This document shows, one piece after another, positions 36,233 to 45,316 of a stretch of DNA of 64,000 bases. Both the position numbers and the translations under genes were made by a program. The notes under the pieces were generated by a model. It was not told the DNA's origin. It saw only the letters and a program-made list of their open reading frames with translations, and made no database searches. Numbering within the stretch: the first letter of the stretch is position 1; each line of letters begins with the position of its first letter. The DNA is from Larsenimonas rhizosphaerae. Lineage in GTDB: Bacteria > Pseudomonadota > Gammaproteobacteria > Pseudomonadales > Halomonadaceae. Location: NCBI RefSeq assembly GCF_023700005.1, contig NZ_JAMLJK010000001.1:2091096-2155095 (forward strand), written 5' to 3'.

Positions 36233-37030
36233 TCAGAAGAAGAGTCGACGCAGCGCAGCGCCCGCATCAGGATCACGCATGAAGCTTTCACCAACCAGAA
36301 AGCCATTGACGTCATGCGCCTGCATACGGTGCACATCGTCGCGGGTGGCAATGCCTGATTCCGTGATGACGGTCACACCATCGGGAATCATCGGCAATAG
36401 ACTGAACGTGGTATCAAGCGATGTTTCAAACGTATGCAGGTCGCGATTGTTGATTCCCACGAGAGTCAGATCCAGCGCCAGTGCACGATTGAGTTCGAGG
36501 GCATCATGCACTTCCACCAGCACATCCATATCCAGGTTGCGGGCCTGATCGTGAAGGGCCTTGAGCGCGTCATCATCCAGAGCAGCCGCAATCAGCAGAA
36601 TACAATCCGCGCCCAGTGCCCGGGCCTCGAGCACCTGATAGGGATCAATCACAAAGTCCTTGCGAAGCACCGGCAGTGCACAGGCATCGCGGGCTGCCAT
36701 CAGGTATTCATCACAGCCCTGAAAAAAGTCGACATCGGTCAATACCGACAGGCAGCTGGCACCGGCCTCTTCATATTCCCGTGCAATATCAGCCGGCCTG
36801 AAATCCTCGCGAATAACCCCTCTGGACGGAGAAGCCTTCTTGACTTCGGCAATCACCGCCGGGTCACCGGCCAGCATGGTACGCTCAAGTGCCTTGATGA
36901 ATCCGCGGGGCATCGGAGCCTGCTTGACCCGGGCCTTGAGGGCGTTCAGTGGTGCAATGGCCTGACGCTCGATGACTTCTTCGCGCTTGCGCGCGATGAT
37001 ACGGGCCAGAATGGTGGGCAACTCACTCAT
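36233..37030 (-). CDS. trpC: indole-3-glycerol-phosphate synthase
   Basis: Closes the indole ring from CdRP in tryptophan synthesis; single-function TrpC of 265 aa, not fused to TrpF. Seen: [31 protein letters not shown] with the catalytic Lys, [34 protein letters not shown] and VTESGIA-type [12 protein letters not shown] plus [13 protein letters not shown] 37030 overlaps trpD by 8 bp; the longer open frame to 37210 lies within trpD. Last gene of trpGDC; trpF, trpB and trpA are not in this window. Confidence 0.96.
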   Translation of the reverse strand: MSELPTILARIIARKREEVIERQAIAPLNALKARVKQAPMPRGFIKALERTMLAGDPAVIAEVKKASPSRGVIREDFRPADIAREYEEAGASCLSVLTDVDFFQGCDEYLMAARDACALPVLRKDFVIDPYQVLEARALGADCILLIAAALDDDALKALHDQARNLDMDVLVEVHDALELNRALALDLTLVGINNRDLHTFETSLDTTFSLLPMIPDGVTVITESGIATRDDVHRMQAHDVNGFLVGESFMRDPDAGAALRRLFF

Positions 37031-38054
37031 CTGCCACTCCTGCAAAAACAGACGTGAAATGGGACAACTCGCGCAAACGCTCTGCTGCCAGGCCGGTATA
37101 CAGGGCATCCTGGGCCATGGCCACGCCCTCCTTGATCGAGGAGGCAATACCTGACACGTAAATGGCAGCCCCTGCATTATAGGCCACCATATCCGCAGCA
37201 GGACCATCACCTTTCAACGCCGTCTTCACCATCGCCAGACTTTCTTCGGCATTGGACACCTTGAGCGTCTCCAGTGAGCTGCGCGACAGCCCGACGTCTT
37301 CCGGTGTCAGGGTATAGGTCGTGATCTCCCCGTCCTTCAGCTCCGCGACATGGGTTACTCCGGCAATCGACAGCTCATCCAGACCATCCTCGGCATGAAC
37401 GACCAGGGCATGAGTACTGCCGATGCGACGAAGCACCTCTGCAAAGGGCTCGATCAGCGAGGCATCATAAACACCGATCACCTGTTGCCGTGCACCGCTT
37501 GGATTGGTCAATGGCCCGAGAATATTGAACATCGTCCGGACCCCGAGCGACTGGCGCACCGGCACCGCGTGACGCATGGCCGTATGGTGATTCGGCGCAA
37601 ACATGAACCCGACACCAACGTCTTCGATACAGCGACCGATCTGCGCCGGAGTCAGATCCAGCGTGACGCCGGCCCGCACCAGCAGATCAGCGCTGCCGGA
37701 GCTGCTGGAAACGCTGCGCCCGCCATGCTTGGCCACATGGGCGCCTGCTGCTGCGGCTGCAAAGCACGAGGCTGTAGACACATTGAACAACCCTGCACCG
37801 TCTCCGCCGGTCCCTACGATATCGACCACATTGTCAGCCTGAACCCGGACGGGCGTCATCAGCTCACGCATGACCTCAACAGCCGCCGTGATTTCGTCGA
37901 CGGTCTCCCCCTTCATGGCAAGACCGATCAAGAACCCGCCCATTTGAACCGGGTCGGCCTGGCCACTCATCATTTGATGCATGACCTCACGCATTTCCTT
38001 TAGCGCAAGGTGCTCGCCCCGTGTGACACGAGTGATGGCTTCTTTCAGTTCCAC
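37023..38054 (-). CDS. trpD: anthranilate phosphoribosyltransferase
   Basis: Transfers phosphoribosyl from PRPP to anthranilate; 343 aa. Key motifs: [24 protein letters not shown] (PRPP-binding GTGGD), [51 protein letters not shown] and [10 protein letters not shown]. The start is a GTG at 38054 (V-E-L-K-E-A-I), preceded by AGGAAGGA; the 28 extra upstream codons overlap no homologous region. It is 53 bp after trpG and is not fused to it, unlike in enterics. Confidence 0.95.
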   Translation of the reverse strand: MELKEAITRVTRGEHLALKEMREVMHQMMSGQADPVQMGGFLIGLAMKGETVDEITAAVEVMRELMTPVRVQADNVVDIVGTGGDGAGLFNVSTASCFAAAAAGAHVAKHGGRSVSSSSGSADLLVRAGVTLDLTPAQIGRCIEDVGVGFMFAPNHHTAMRHAVPVRQSLGVRTMFNILGPLTNPSGARQQVIGVYDASLIEPFAEVLRRIGSTHALVVHAEDGLDELSIAGVTHVAELKDGEITTYTLTPEDVGLSRSSLETLKVSNAEESLAMVKTALKGDGPAADMVAYNAGAAIYVSGIASSIKEGVAMAQDALYTGLAAERLRELSHFTSVFAGVADE

Positions 38055-38107
38055 GACAATCCTTCCTGTAGTTGTTTCAACCTGAGTGAGGCGTGTGCGC
38101 CGGCGGC

Positions 38108-38722
38108 TCAGGCGACTGCCCGCGTGGTGATCGGACATTCGCCTCGTTCGAGAAAGTTCGCCAGTAGCTGATGGCCCTGACGCGTCAGGATGGATTCCGG
38201 GTGAAACTGGACTCCTTCGATATCAAGGGTCCGATGGCGCAGCCCCATGACGAGCCCGGGCGTGACATCATCATCACCGGTAAGGGCCGTGATCTCCAGG
38301 CAGTCCGGCAGGCTGTCACGATCGACTACCAGCGAATGATACCGGGTCACCTCCAGCGGGTTTTCAAGCCCCTGGAAGACCCCCACGCCTTCATGATGCA
38401 CCAGCGAGGTCTTGCCATGCATGACCTGCGGTGCACGCACGACCTGACCGCCATAAACCTGACCAATGGCCTGATGGCCCAGGCAAACACCCAGTATGGG
38501 CAACCGGCCGGCATATTCGCGTATCAATGCCATGGAAATGCCCGCCTCGTTCGGCGTGCACGGGCCCGGCGACACGATCAGGTGCGTAAATGATTTTCCG
38601 GCAATGTCTTCAAGCGTGACGGCATCGTTGCGGAGGGTTTCGACTTCGGCACCCAGCTCCCCCAGATACTGCACGATGTTGTAGGTAAAGCTGTCGTAAT
38701 TATCGATCATCAGTACAGACAT
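38108..38722 (-). CDS. trpG: anthranilate synthase glutamine amidotransferase subunit
   Basis: Supplies ammonia from glutamine to TrpE (and possibly to PabB). Class I glutamine amidotransferase of 204 aa with [19 protein letters not shown], the oxyanion region [12 protein letters not shown], catalytic Cys in [11 protein letters not shown] and His-Glu in [17 protein letters not shown] lies about 10 nt before the ATG. It heads trpGDC and is preceded by a tryptophan attenuator in the gap to trpE. Confidence 0.95.
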   Translation of the reverse strand: MSVLMIDNYDSFTYNIVQYLGELGAEVETLRNDAVTLEDIAGKSFTHLIVSPGPCTPNEAGISMALIREYAGRLPILGVCLGHQAIGQVYGGQVVRAPQVMHGKTSLVHHEGVGVFQGLENPLEVTRYHSLVVDRDSLPDCLEITALTGDDDVTPGLVMGLRHRTLDIEGVQFHPESILTRQGHQLLANFLERGECPITTRAVA

Positions 38723-38777
38723 GATGTACTACTCCTTGCGTATCAAACCATCCGCCGACCGCGCCAGGGGAAGACAC

Positions 38778-38802
38778 AAAAATGCCGCCCTAGCGGCGGC
38801 AT
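38778..38802 (-). terminator. trp attenuator terminator (regions 3:4)
   Basis: On the minus strand, ATGCCGCC (38802-38795), loop GCTAG, GGCGGCAT (38789-38782), then TTTT: an intrinsic terminator 56-60 bp before trpG. The 5' arm GCCGCC can instead pair with GGCGGC at 38832-38827 (region 2), which would destroy the terminator. Region 2 in turn overlaps CCAGCG, which can pair with CGCTTGG across the Trp codons of the leader (region 1). This is the classical 1:2, 2:3, 3:4 set. Confidence 0.85.
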
Positions 38803-38838
38803 CGTCGATCACACAAACACACGCTGGCCGCCTGTCTT

Positions 38839-38895
38839 CTAGCGAGGCCACCAAGCGCCGAGGCGCGAAACGAGTGTAGTTGTCGTGATCATCAT
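38839..38895 (-). CDS. trpL: trp operon leader peptide
   Basis: Eighteen-residue frame MMITTTTLVSRLGAWWPR on the minus strand, stop TAG at 38841-38839. Two adjacent Trp codons (TGG TGG at 38853-38848) sit three codons before the stop, and region 2 of the attenuator begins 7 bp after it, so a ribosome stalled for tryptophan would mask region 1 and favour the antiterminator. An ATG at 38904 would add three residues. No Shine-Dalgarno is seen. The overlapping 65-codon frame 38729-38926 is a shadow. Confidence 0.82.
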   Translation of the reverse strand: MMITTTTLVSRLGAWWPR

Positions 38896-38902
38896 ACAAT
38901 GC

Positions 38903-38931
38903 ATAGTGTGTTGCCCGCAGAACCATGTCAA
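38903..38931 (-). promoter_or_regulatory. candidate trpGDC promoter
   Basis: Consensus TTGACA (38931-38926), 17-bp spacer, weak -10 CACTAT (38908-38903). The predicted start, near 38896, falls at the ATG of the leader peptide. Its -35 overlaps the 3' arm of the trpE hairpin. Confidence 0.5.
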
Positions 38932-38955
38932 GGCCCGCATCATGCGGCGGGCCTT
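38930..38955 (-). terminator. hairpin after trpE
   Basis: 9-bp stem AAGGCCCGC/GCGGGCCTT with 8-nt loop, 7 bp after the trpE stop; not followed by a T-run on the minus strand, so some read-through into trpGDC is likely. Confidence 0.5.
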
Positions 38956-38961
38956 ATAAGA

Positions 38962-40446
38962 TCAGTCCAGATTATCGAGCCCTTTTTCAGCCATTGCGAC
39001 CGCCTTGAACATGGCACGCCGCTTATTGAGGGTTTCCTGCCATTCGTCGTCCGGGTCGGAATCGGCCACGATGCCACCGCCCGCCTGCACGTGCAGTTCA
39101 CCCCGCTTGATGACGGCAGTACGGATGGCAATCGACATGTCCATGTTGCCGGACCAGGACAGATACCCTACCGCCCCCGAATAGATCCCCCGCTTGACCG
39201 GCTCGATTTCGTCAATGACCTCCAGCGCCCGGATCTTGGGCGCGCCGGACAGGGTGCCTGCCGGGAAGGTGGCTCGCAGAACATCCATCGGCCCGAGCGA
39301 CGGCTTTATGCGCCCCACCACATTGGACACGATATGCATTACATGCGAATACCGCTCGATGCTCATGTTATCGGTCAACTCGACGGTTCCCGGCTGACTG
39401 ATCCGGCCAACATCGTTACGGCCCAGATCGATCAGCATCAAGTGCTCGGCACGCTCCTTCGGATCGGCCAGCAGTTCAGCTTCAAGGGCCAGGTCTTCTT
39501 CCGCGGTGGCGCCACGATGACGCGTTCCGGCAATGGGGCGAAGCGTAATCTCGTCACCCTCGAGCCGCGCCAGGATCTCGGGCGATGCGCCCACGACGTG
39601 GTGGTCGTCCAGGTTGAAGAAAAACATGTAGGGGGACGGGTTCAGGTAACGCAGCGCCCGGTACAAATCCAGCGGCGGAGCCGAAAAGGGAATCGACATG
39701 CGCTGGGAAGGTACACACTGCATGACATCGCCGGCCAGGGTGTATTCCTTGATGCGACGAACGGCGTCCTTGTAGCCCTCTTCCGAGAAGCTCGCAAAGA
39801 AATCATTCTCGCCAATGTCGTCGCGACCGGAGCCCGGACTGGATGCCGACAACATGGTGGCCCGCAGTTGGGCTTCCAGCACATCAAGACGCTGATAAGC
39901 GCCGCGCAGGGCCTCCTCTCGAGATGGATCCGCATGCACAACCAGTGTCAGCTGGCCTGAAAGGTTGTCGAATACCACGACTTCCTCGGCCACCATCAGC
40001 AGAATATCCGGTACATCGATGGGGTCCGGCTTCTCGACGCCCTGCAGGCGTGGTTCGATATAACGAATGGTGTCGTAACCGAAGTACCCGACCAGACCAC
40101 CGGTAAAGCGCAACGTATCTTCTTCCGGCACCTTGAATCGCTGCCGGTACTGATCGATCCAGGCCAGCGGGTCCGTTACCTGTGTAGCACCGGCATCCTC
40201 ACCATCCATGAAATGACGGATGGTAAAGCCACGAACTTCAATTCGCTCGCGGCACGGCAGCCCGATAATAGAGTAGCGGCCCCACTTTTCACCCCCCTGT
40301 ACGGATTCGAGCAAAAAGCTCCATGGCGCGTTGGCCAGCTTGAGATAGGTAGACAGCGGCGTATCAAGGTCGGCCAGAATACGGCGTGAAACAGGAATAC
40401 GGGTATAACCGGCATCAGCCAGTTCATTAAAGCGTTCAGGTGTCAT
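38962..40446 (-). CDS. trpE: anthranilate synthase component I
   Basis: Makes anthranilate from chorismate with TrpG; 494 aa. The N-terminal [18 protein letters not shown] holds the Ser of the LLES motif that binds feedback-inhibiting tryptophan. The chorismate-binding domain has [65 protein letters not shown] and [13 protein letters not shown]. It lies downstream of gph, as in pseudomonads, and is separated from trpGDC by 239 bp that carry a hairpin, promoter and attenuator. Confidence 0.96.
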   Translation of the reverse strand: MTPERFNELADAGYTRIPVSRRILADLDTPLSTYLKLANAPWSFLLESVQGGEKWGRYSIIGLPCRERIEVRGFTIRHFMDGEDAGATQVTDPLAWIDQYRQRFKVPEEDTLRFTGGLVGYFGYDTIRYIEPRLQGVEKPDPIDVPDILLMVAEEVVVFDNLSGQLTLVVHADPSREEALRGAYQRLDVLEAQLRATMLSASSPGSGRDDIGENDFFASFSEEGYKDAVRRIKEYTLAGDVMQCVPSQRMSIPFSAPPLDLYRALRYLNPSPYMFFFNLDDHHVVGASPEILARLEGDEITLRPIAGTRHRGATAEEDLALEAELLADPKERAEHLMLIDLGRNDVGRISQPGTVELTDNMSIERYSHVMHIVSNVVGRIKPSLGPMDVLRATFPAGTLSGAPKIRALEVIDEIEPVKRGIYSGAVGYLSWSGNMDMSIAIRTAVIKRGELHVQAGGGIVADSDPDDEWQETLNKRRAMFKAVAMAEKGLDNLD

Positions 40447-40609
40447 GGGGGGGTCTCGGCAAGCGCGTCAGGCGCATGAATAACAGGAAGCGAAGGCCCG
40501 GGAATCAGGCCGGAAACAGGGCGCTCGTTATCCTCGCCAGCCCGCCGCATTGCATCTGCAGGCGTCCGGCGTTTCGAATATGGGCATGGCAATATCCTGA
40601 TCTTCATTG

Positions 40610-40630
40610 AAAAAAGGCCCCGGCGCGGGG
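40610..40630 (-). terminator. terminator after gph
   Basis: On the minus strand CCCCG-CGC-CGGGG followed by CCTTTTTT, about 10 bp after the gph stop; separates gph from trpE. Confidence 0.8.
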
Positions 40631-40639
40631 AAATTTACC

Positions 40640-41317
40640 CTAAACGAGTTCAATCAGTGATTCAACAATCACATCCGGGCCGGCGTCAGCGATCGGCTGG
40701 CCGTGATTATAGCCATAGGGCACGCCCAGTGTACGGCACCCTGCTGACTGCCCGGCACGAACGTCATGCACTGAATCCCCGACCATCAGGGTCTGACCCG
40801 GCCGTGCCCCGACCTGCTCCATCACATGTAAAAGCGGTAGCGGATCGGGCTTTTTGTGAAGCAGGGAGTCTCCCCCGATCAACAGGGTAAAGTAGCCGCC
40901 CAGCTGCAGCCCTTCGAGCAGCGGCGCAATGAAGCGCGATGGCTTGTTGGTCACCAGCACCTGCGTCAGGTTACGAGCCTTCTGGGCAGCAAGGCACTCA
41001 TGTACCCCCGGATAGACCCGGGTAGCACGGCAGGCGTAACGGCCATAATGATGCAGAAACCGCTCATGGAGTGCATCGACCAGCGCCTTGTCCGGTGGTG
41101 CCATCAACCCTTGATCACTGGCCGCCCCCAACGCACGCTCGACCAGTACCAGCGATCCGTTGCCAACCCACTGACGCACGGCCTCTTCCCGGGGGACCGG
41201 CAGGTGGCGTTCGCTCATGGTCTCCTGAAGCGCAAACGTCAGATCCGGGACAGAATCGATCAGCGTGCCGTCCAGGTCATAGGCAATCAACGTAATGCCC
41301 TCCAGTACCTCGTGCAT
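40640..41317 (-). CDS. gph: phosphoglycolate phosphatase
   Basis: HAD-superfamily phosphatase (225 aa) clearing 2-phosphoglycolate formed during repair of oxidative DNA ends. Motif I IAYDLDGTLIDSVPDL with both nucleophile Asp residues, motif II VLVTNKPSR, motif III Lys in HKKPDPLPLL and motif IV MVGDSVHDVRAGQSAGC. GGGGAG precedes the ATG. In many relatives gph directly follows rpe; here three genes intervene. Confidence 0.93.
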   Translation of the reverse strand: MHEVLEGITLIAYDLDGTLIDSVPDLTFALQETMSERHLPVPREEAVRQWVGNGSLVLVERALGAASDQGLMAPPDKALVDALHERFLHHYGRYACRATRVYPGVHECLAAQKARNLTQVLVTNKPSRFIAPLLEGLQLGGYFTLLIGGDSLLHKKPDPLPLLHVMEQVGARPGQTLMVGDSVHDVRAGQSAGCRTLGVPYGYNHGQPIADAGPDVIVESLIELV

Positions 41318-41508
41318 GTGCTACTCCCCTGTCTGTATGTTCATGTCCTGGCTGATTGTGCCATCAGCCTGCTTCGGTATGTCATGGCGCCATCAGTAAG
41401 AGTATTCTTGGAACTCCATTTTTTCCATTGCTGACAGCAACTTGAATTCACAAGGGCTAATTGAAGCAGGGTAAGGTACTCCCTCGAGGCCCCTGACAGG
41501 AAAACATC

Positions 41509-42807
41509 ATGAATGCTCCTCGTATTGTAATTGTAGGCGGCGGTGCCGGCGGCCTTGAGCTGGTCACACGTCTGGGCAAGAAACTTGGCAAGAAAAAGAA
41601 AGCCGATATCGTGCTGGTCGACCGGGACCAGACGCACGTCTGGAAACCATTACTGCACGAAGTGGCTACCGGAAAACTGGACTCCGGGCTTGATGAAGTG
41701 TCCTATCAGGGCCACTCCCGCCACAATGGCTATCGGTTTCAGCGTGGCACCATGACCGGCCTTGATCGTGAAGCCCGCCGCATCCATCTGGCCGCCATCG
41801 CAGATGAAGACGGCCATGAAATCCTGCCACAGCGTACGCTGGATTATGACTACCTGGTACTTTCCCTGGGCAGCGTCTCGAACGATTTCGGCACCCCCGG
41901 TGTCAGCGACAACTGCTACTTTCTGGACAGTACCCTGCAGGCCGAACAGTTTCGCAAGGCGCTGCTGAACACGTTCCTGCGCCATAATCATCAAAACGAT
42001 GACCAACAGACACCACTTACGCTGGCCATCGTGGGGGCCGGGGCAACCGGCGTGGAACTCTCGGCCGAACTGCTTGATGCCACCGACATGCTCAACAGCT
42101 ATGGCGTCACCCGCGTGGACCGGCACAAGCTCAAGATTCATTTGATTGAAGCTGCCCCACGCGTGCTGCCGGCCCTGCCCGAGCGCATAAGCCAGCCAGT
42201 GCATCGTCAGCTTGACCGACTCGGCGTTCAGCTGCACGTGGATACCCGGGTAACCCAGGCCGATGAACATGGTTTTGAAACCGGAGACGGCAAGCGCATC
42301 GAGGCAGACCTTTCCGTCTGGGCAGCAGGAGTCAGGGCCCCGGCCTTTCTATCCGAGCTGGGGCTGAGTACCCGACCGAATCATCAGGTGCTGGTACATC
42401 AGAATATGCAAAGCGTGGATGACGCCAACATCTTTGCCTTTGGTGACTGCGCAGCCTGCCCCCAGCCAGGAGACAAGTTTGTTCCACCTCGAGCCCAGGC
42501 GGCCCATCAGCAGGCCAACCTGCTGTTCAGGAACATCCTGGCCGCAATGGAGAACAAGCCCCTCAAGGACTTCAACTATCGGGATCTTGGCTCATTGATA
42601 TCACTGGCTCATTTCGATGCTGTCGGCAATCTGATGCGCAGCTCTTCTTCCAGGGGCCTGTTCGTGGAAGGGAAACTGGCGAAACTGTTTTATGTCTCGC
42701 TTTATCGCATGCACCAGCGCGCAGTGCACGGCACGGCCAGAGCCGGCCTGACCATGCTGGTTGATGCCCTCAACAGCTGGATTCGACCGCGCATGAAACT
42801 GCACTGA
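41509..42807 (+). CDS. ndh: type II NADH:quinone dehydrogenase
   Basis: Single-subunit, non-proton-pumping respiratory NADH dehydrogenase (432 aa). FAD-binding RIVIVGGGAGGLELVTRLGKKLG at the N-terminus, DRDQTHVWKPLLHEVATGKLD, NADH-binding LAIVGAGATGVELSAELLD, VWAAGVRAP and IFAFGDCAACPQPG. A C-terminal amphipathic segment (ARAGLTMLVDALNSWIRPRMKLH) would attach it to the membrane. AGGAAAA precedes the ATG. Its stop directly abuts the stop of the convergent reductase gene. Confidence 0.94.
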   Translation: MNAPRIVIVGGGAGGLELVTRLGKKLGKKKKADIVLVDRDQTHVWKPLLHEVATGKLDSGLDEVSYQGHSRHNGYRFQRGTMTGLDREARRIHLAAIADEDGHEILPQRTLDYDYLVLSLGSVSNDFGTPGVSDNCYFLDSTLQAEQFRKALLNTFLRHNHQNDDQQTPLTLAIVGAGATGVELSAELLDATDMLNSYGVTRVDRHKLKIHLIEAAPRVLPALPERISQPVHRQLDRLGVQLHVDTRVTQADEHGFETGDGKRIEADLSVWAAGVRAPAFLSELGLSTRPNHQVLVHQNMQSVDDANIFAFGDCAACPQPGDKFVPPRAQAAHQQANLLFRNILAAMENKPLKDFNYRDLGSLISLAHFDAVGNLMRSSSSRGLFVEGKLAKLFYVSLYRMHQRAVHGTARAGLTMLVDALNSWIRPRMKLH

Positions 42808-43701
42808 TCAAGGTACCTCAATCGCCTTGGTCAACGTATAAAGCGTCGTATTGACGGGGGTGGGCACCTGATGCTCACGCCCTTTTTGCATGATGAACCC
42901 ATTGAATTCCTCGATTTCAGTCACCCGCCCTCGCGCAATATCCTGCGCCGTGGAGGAATACTGTTCAGGCATGGTGCGTACAATATGCAGAATATCGTCC
43001 CTTAGCCCCGGGTCGATGGCCACCTCACAGGCGGCTGCCACGGCAGCGCACTCATAGAACAGGGCGTCCATCACATCCATCATCGACGGCACCTGCATCA
43101 ACTCGCCATAGGATTTTTGCGCCACGGCAGATAACGCATTCAGCACACAGTTGACGATGAGCTTGCGCCAGCGCGCAGCGGTCATGTCATCGCTGTGATC
43201 CAGGGCGATCAGCTCACCAACCAGTGACGGATGCCAGGATGTGGCCCGCGCTCGCTGATCAAGACACAGGGTATGCCCCCCCCGGTGTGCCACGATACCG
43301 GCCGCCTTCATCCCGATGGCTGCGTAAACAAGTACCGGCCATACTTGATGATCAGGTAACCGGTTCGCCAGATGGTCTGCACTGGTCAGGCCATTTTGAA
43401 GAGCCAGTACCGGCACGCCGTGATGGGTATACGTCCTGATTGCCTCGGCCGCCTGAACGACCTGATCGGCTTTCACGCAGCACAGCACCAACCCGGCGTC
43501 CGCCAGAGCCGAACTGTCTGTAGTAGCCTTCACGGCATGAATGAAGCGGGTGCGCTCTCCTTCATGAATACCAAGCCCCTGTGACGTGATGGCCTCAGCG
43601 TGCGCCGGCCGGGTAATCAAGATAACGGACTGTCCCTGCTCGGCCAGCAGTCCGCCAAAAAAACAGCCCACGGCACCTGCTCCCAGTACTGCAATCTTCA
43701 T
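42808..43701 (-). CDS. panE: 2-dehydropantoate 2-reductase (ketopantoate reductase family)
   Basis: NADPH-dependent reductase of the PanE family (297 aa), expected to reduce ketopantoate to pantoate for coenzyme A synthesis. N-terminal MKIAVLGAGAVGCFFGGLLAEQG dinucleotide motif, CCVKADQV, LALQNGLTSADHLANRLPD, catalytic Lys in WRKLIVNCVLNALSAV and the C-terminal EIEEFNGFIMQKGREHQVPTPVN. ATG 43701 follows GGGAGGGC. PanE-family paralogues are common, so the exact substrate is less sure than the fold. Confidence 0.85.
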   Translation of the reverse strand: MKIAVLGAGAVGCFFGGLLAEQGQSVILITRPAHAEAITSQGLGIHEGERTRFIHAVKATTDSSALADAGLVLCCVKADQVVQAAEAIRTYTHHGVPVLALQNGLTSADHLANRLPDHQVWPVLVYAAIGMKAAGIVAHRGGHTLCLDQRARATSWHPSLVGELIALDHSDDMTAARWRKLIVNCVLNALSAVAQKSYGELMQVPSMMDVMDALFYECAAVAAACEVAIDPGLRDDILHIVRTMPEQYSSTAQDIARGRVTEIEEFNGFIMQKGREHQVPTPVNTTLYTLTKAIEVP

Positions 43702-43723
43702 CCGCCCTCCCGTCTGTTTCTTC

Positions 43724-43758
43724 AAAAAAAACGCCACTCGGGATATCCCGTGTGGCGT
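43724..43758 (-). terminator. terminator after the GIY-YIG gene
   Basis: On the minus strand ACGCCAC/GTGGCGT enclosing an inner CGGGATATCCCG palindrome, followed by seven T. It ends the rpe-GIY-YIG transcript just before the panE ribosome site. Confidence 0.9.
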
Positions 43759-43859
43759 CCTCATCAAGTACTCTACGGCACTTTATCTACTTTTGGCGCT
43801 ACGCGATTCAGGCACGCAGCGCAGGGCAGATAATACCATGCAGGTCGACGATCGTCAGC

Positions 43860-44186
43860 TCATCTGCCGGCATCATGCCCGGTTTCAGCTTCCCTTTCAG
43901 GGCTCAGGGCCTGGTCGTTGAGCCGCTCCGCCAGCCACGCTCGCTTGGCACTGGGAGACAGTTTCTTGATCCGGACTTCAAGCCTGAGCGCCTCGCCCTG
44001 GCTGCCAACCACTTCCTGATATGCCAGCGTCAACGGCCCCTTTCCGCGTAATGATCTTGCACCGCGTCCGCTGACGTGCTGCCGAAATCGACGTGCAACA
44101 TCAGTACTGATACCGGTATACAGGGCACCACGGCCTGTCCACAGCATGTAAAGATGCCAGACCGGTTGCTCAGTTTCGGCGTGCAT
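43860..44186 (-). CDS. GIY-YIG nuclease-superfamily protein, YhbQ-like
   Basis: Small single-domain protein of 108 aa with the GIY-YIG signature spread as [26 protein letters not shown] and the conserved Arg, followed by [10 protein letters not shown] and [21 protein letters not shown], which match the YhbQ/UPF0213 family. Family members are structure-selective or non-specific DNA nucleases in some species. The start overlaps the end of rpe by 17 bp, suggesting coupled expression. Role is inferred. Confidence 0.85.
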   Translation of the reverse strand: MHAETEQPVWHLYMLWTGRGALYTGISTDVARRFRQHVSGRGARSLRGKGPLTLAYQEVVGSQGEALRLEVRIKKLSPSAKRAWLAERLNDQALSPEREAETGHDAGR

Positions 44187-44856
44187 TGCGCTTCAGTGTA
44201 TCGATCACGCTGTCGTAACCGTGGGGGTCTTCATCACGACGATGCTTGAAGATGGCAGAACCGGCCACGAAGGTATCCGCTCCGGCCGCCGCGATATCGG
44301 CAATGTTGTCGGCCTTGACGCCACCATCAACCTCAAGCCAGATATCACGGCCACTTTCATCGATGCGTCGGCGGGCATCGCGAATCTTGTCCAGTGTCCC
44401 CGGTATGAAGGACTGGCCACCAAAGCCTGGATTGACACTCATCAGCAGCACCATATCAACCTTGTCCATCACGTAATCCAGCCAGTGCAAGGGAGTGGCC
44501 GGATTGAACACCAGACCCGCTTTGGCACCACCATCACGAATCAGTTGCAGGGAACGGTCGATGTGCTCACTGGCCTCGGGGTGGAAGGTAATCATGTTGG
44601 CACCCGCATCCAGAAAATCACCGATCAAGCGGTCAACCGGTGACACCATCAAATGCACGTCGATGAAGGCATCGATTCCGTAATGACGCAATGCATGACA
44701 AATGGGAGCGCCAAAACTCAGGTTCGGAACATAGTGATTATCCATCACATCGAAGTGGATCATGTCGGCCCCACTGGCCAGCACATCCTCGACATCCTGG
44801 CCAAGCCGCGCAAAATCGGCGGACAGAATGGATGGCGCGATACGGCATGCAGACAC
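44170..44856 (-). CDS. rpe: ribulose-phosphate 3-epimerase
   Basis: Interconverts ribulose 5-phosphate and xylulose 5-phosphate in the pentose phosphate pathway; 228 aa TIM barrel. [18 protein letters not shown], metal ligands in [57 protein letters not shown] and the catalytic Asp in [13 protein letters not shown]. First gene of a short minus-strand unit with the GIY-YIG gene. Confidence 0.96.
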   Translation of the reverse strand: MSACRIAPSILSADFARLGQDVEDVLASGADMIHFDVMDNHYVPNLSFGAPICHALRHYGIDAFIDVHLMVSPVDRLIGDFLDAGANMITFHPEASEHIDRSLQLIRDGGAKAGLVFNPATPLHWLDYVMDKVDMVLLMSVNPGFGGQSFIPGTLDKIRDARRRIDESGRDIWLEVDGGVKADNIADIAAAGADTFVAGSAIFKHRRDEDPHGYDSVIDTLKRNARRN

Positions 44857-44897
44857 AGGCGTCTCCTTGCGGGTTCAAAAACGAAGATATCCAGTAT

Positions 44898-44921
44898 AAC
44901 AAAGCCGCCCCGAAGGACGGC
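44898..44921 (-). terminator. terminator after the 64-residue gene
   Basis: On the minus strand GCCGTCC-TTCG-GGGCGGC (one U-G pair, stable UUCG loop) followed by TTTGTT, 47 bp after the stop codon at 44968 and upstream of rpe. Confidence 0.75.
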
Positions 44922-44967
44922 AATGCAATAAAACGCAGATCACTGCAGGGCAGCGGGCACTTCGTGC

Positions 44968-45162
44968 CTATTGCTCTTCGCTTTCGTAGCGACGCTTGGC
45001 ATCAAGTGCTTCGGCTTCACTTTCATGTTCACTCAATAAAAGCCCTTCTTCGGGTACCACCCCGCGCAACTCATACATGTAGACCGCTTCGCCTTCCGGC
45101 GTTTCACCGCGCTGGTCCCTGACAATTTCGGCCTTGCGAGGCCATGGTGCTTGATCCGGCAT
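44968..45162 (-). CDS. small acidic protein of unknown function (64 aa)
   Basis: Starts MPDQAPWPRKAEIVRDQRG at ATG 45162, with AGGA about 10 nt upstream; a longer frame opens at 45222 without a ribosome site. The C-terminal half is strongly acidic (PEEGLLLSEHESEAEALDAKRRYESEEQ) and probably helical. There is no cysteine, signal peptide or membrane segment. A good terminator follows the stop, which supports a real gene. I do not recognise the family. Confidence 0.6.
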   Translation of the reverse strand: MPDQAPWPRKAEIVRDQRGETPEGEAVYMYELRGVVPEEGLLLSEHESEAEALDAKRRYESEEQ

Positions 45163-45316
45163 GTTTCTCGTCCTTGAAAGGGGAAGTACACCTTCGACTA
45201 TAGCTGGTTTTGAGCCGGGCAAGGCCCCCCGGTGATACGAAAGTGCTACTCTGAAAATTCACCCTCGGCCCCCGGGTACGCGGGATTTCAATAACAGGAC
45301 GTCAAGGAACCTGCTC

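Noticed and set aside
38729-38926. 65-codon frame across the trpE-trpG gap
   Set aside because: It runs through the attenuator in a different frame from the WW leader peptide and has no homology or ribosome site.
40528-40587. 19-residue frame with a single Trp codon before trpE, considered as a second trp leader peptide
   Set aside because: Only one Trp codon and no downstream terminator with a T-run or alternative pairing could be found, so attenuation of trpE is not supported.
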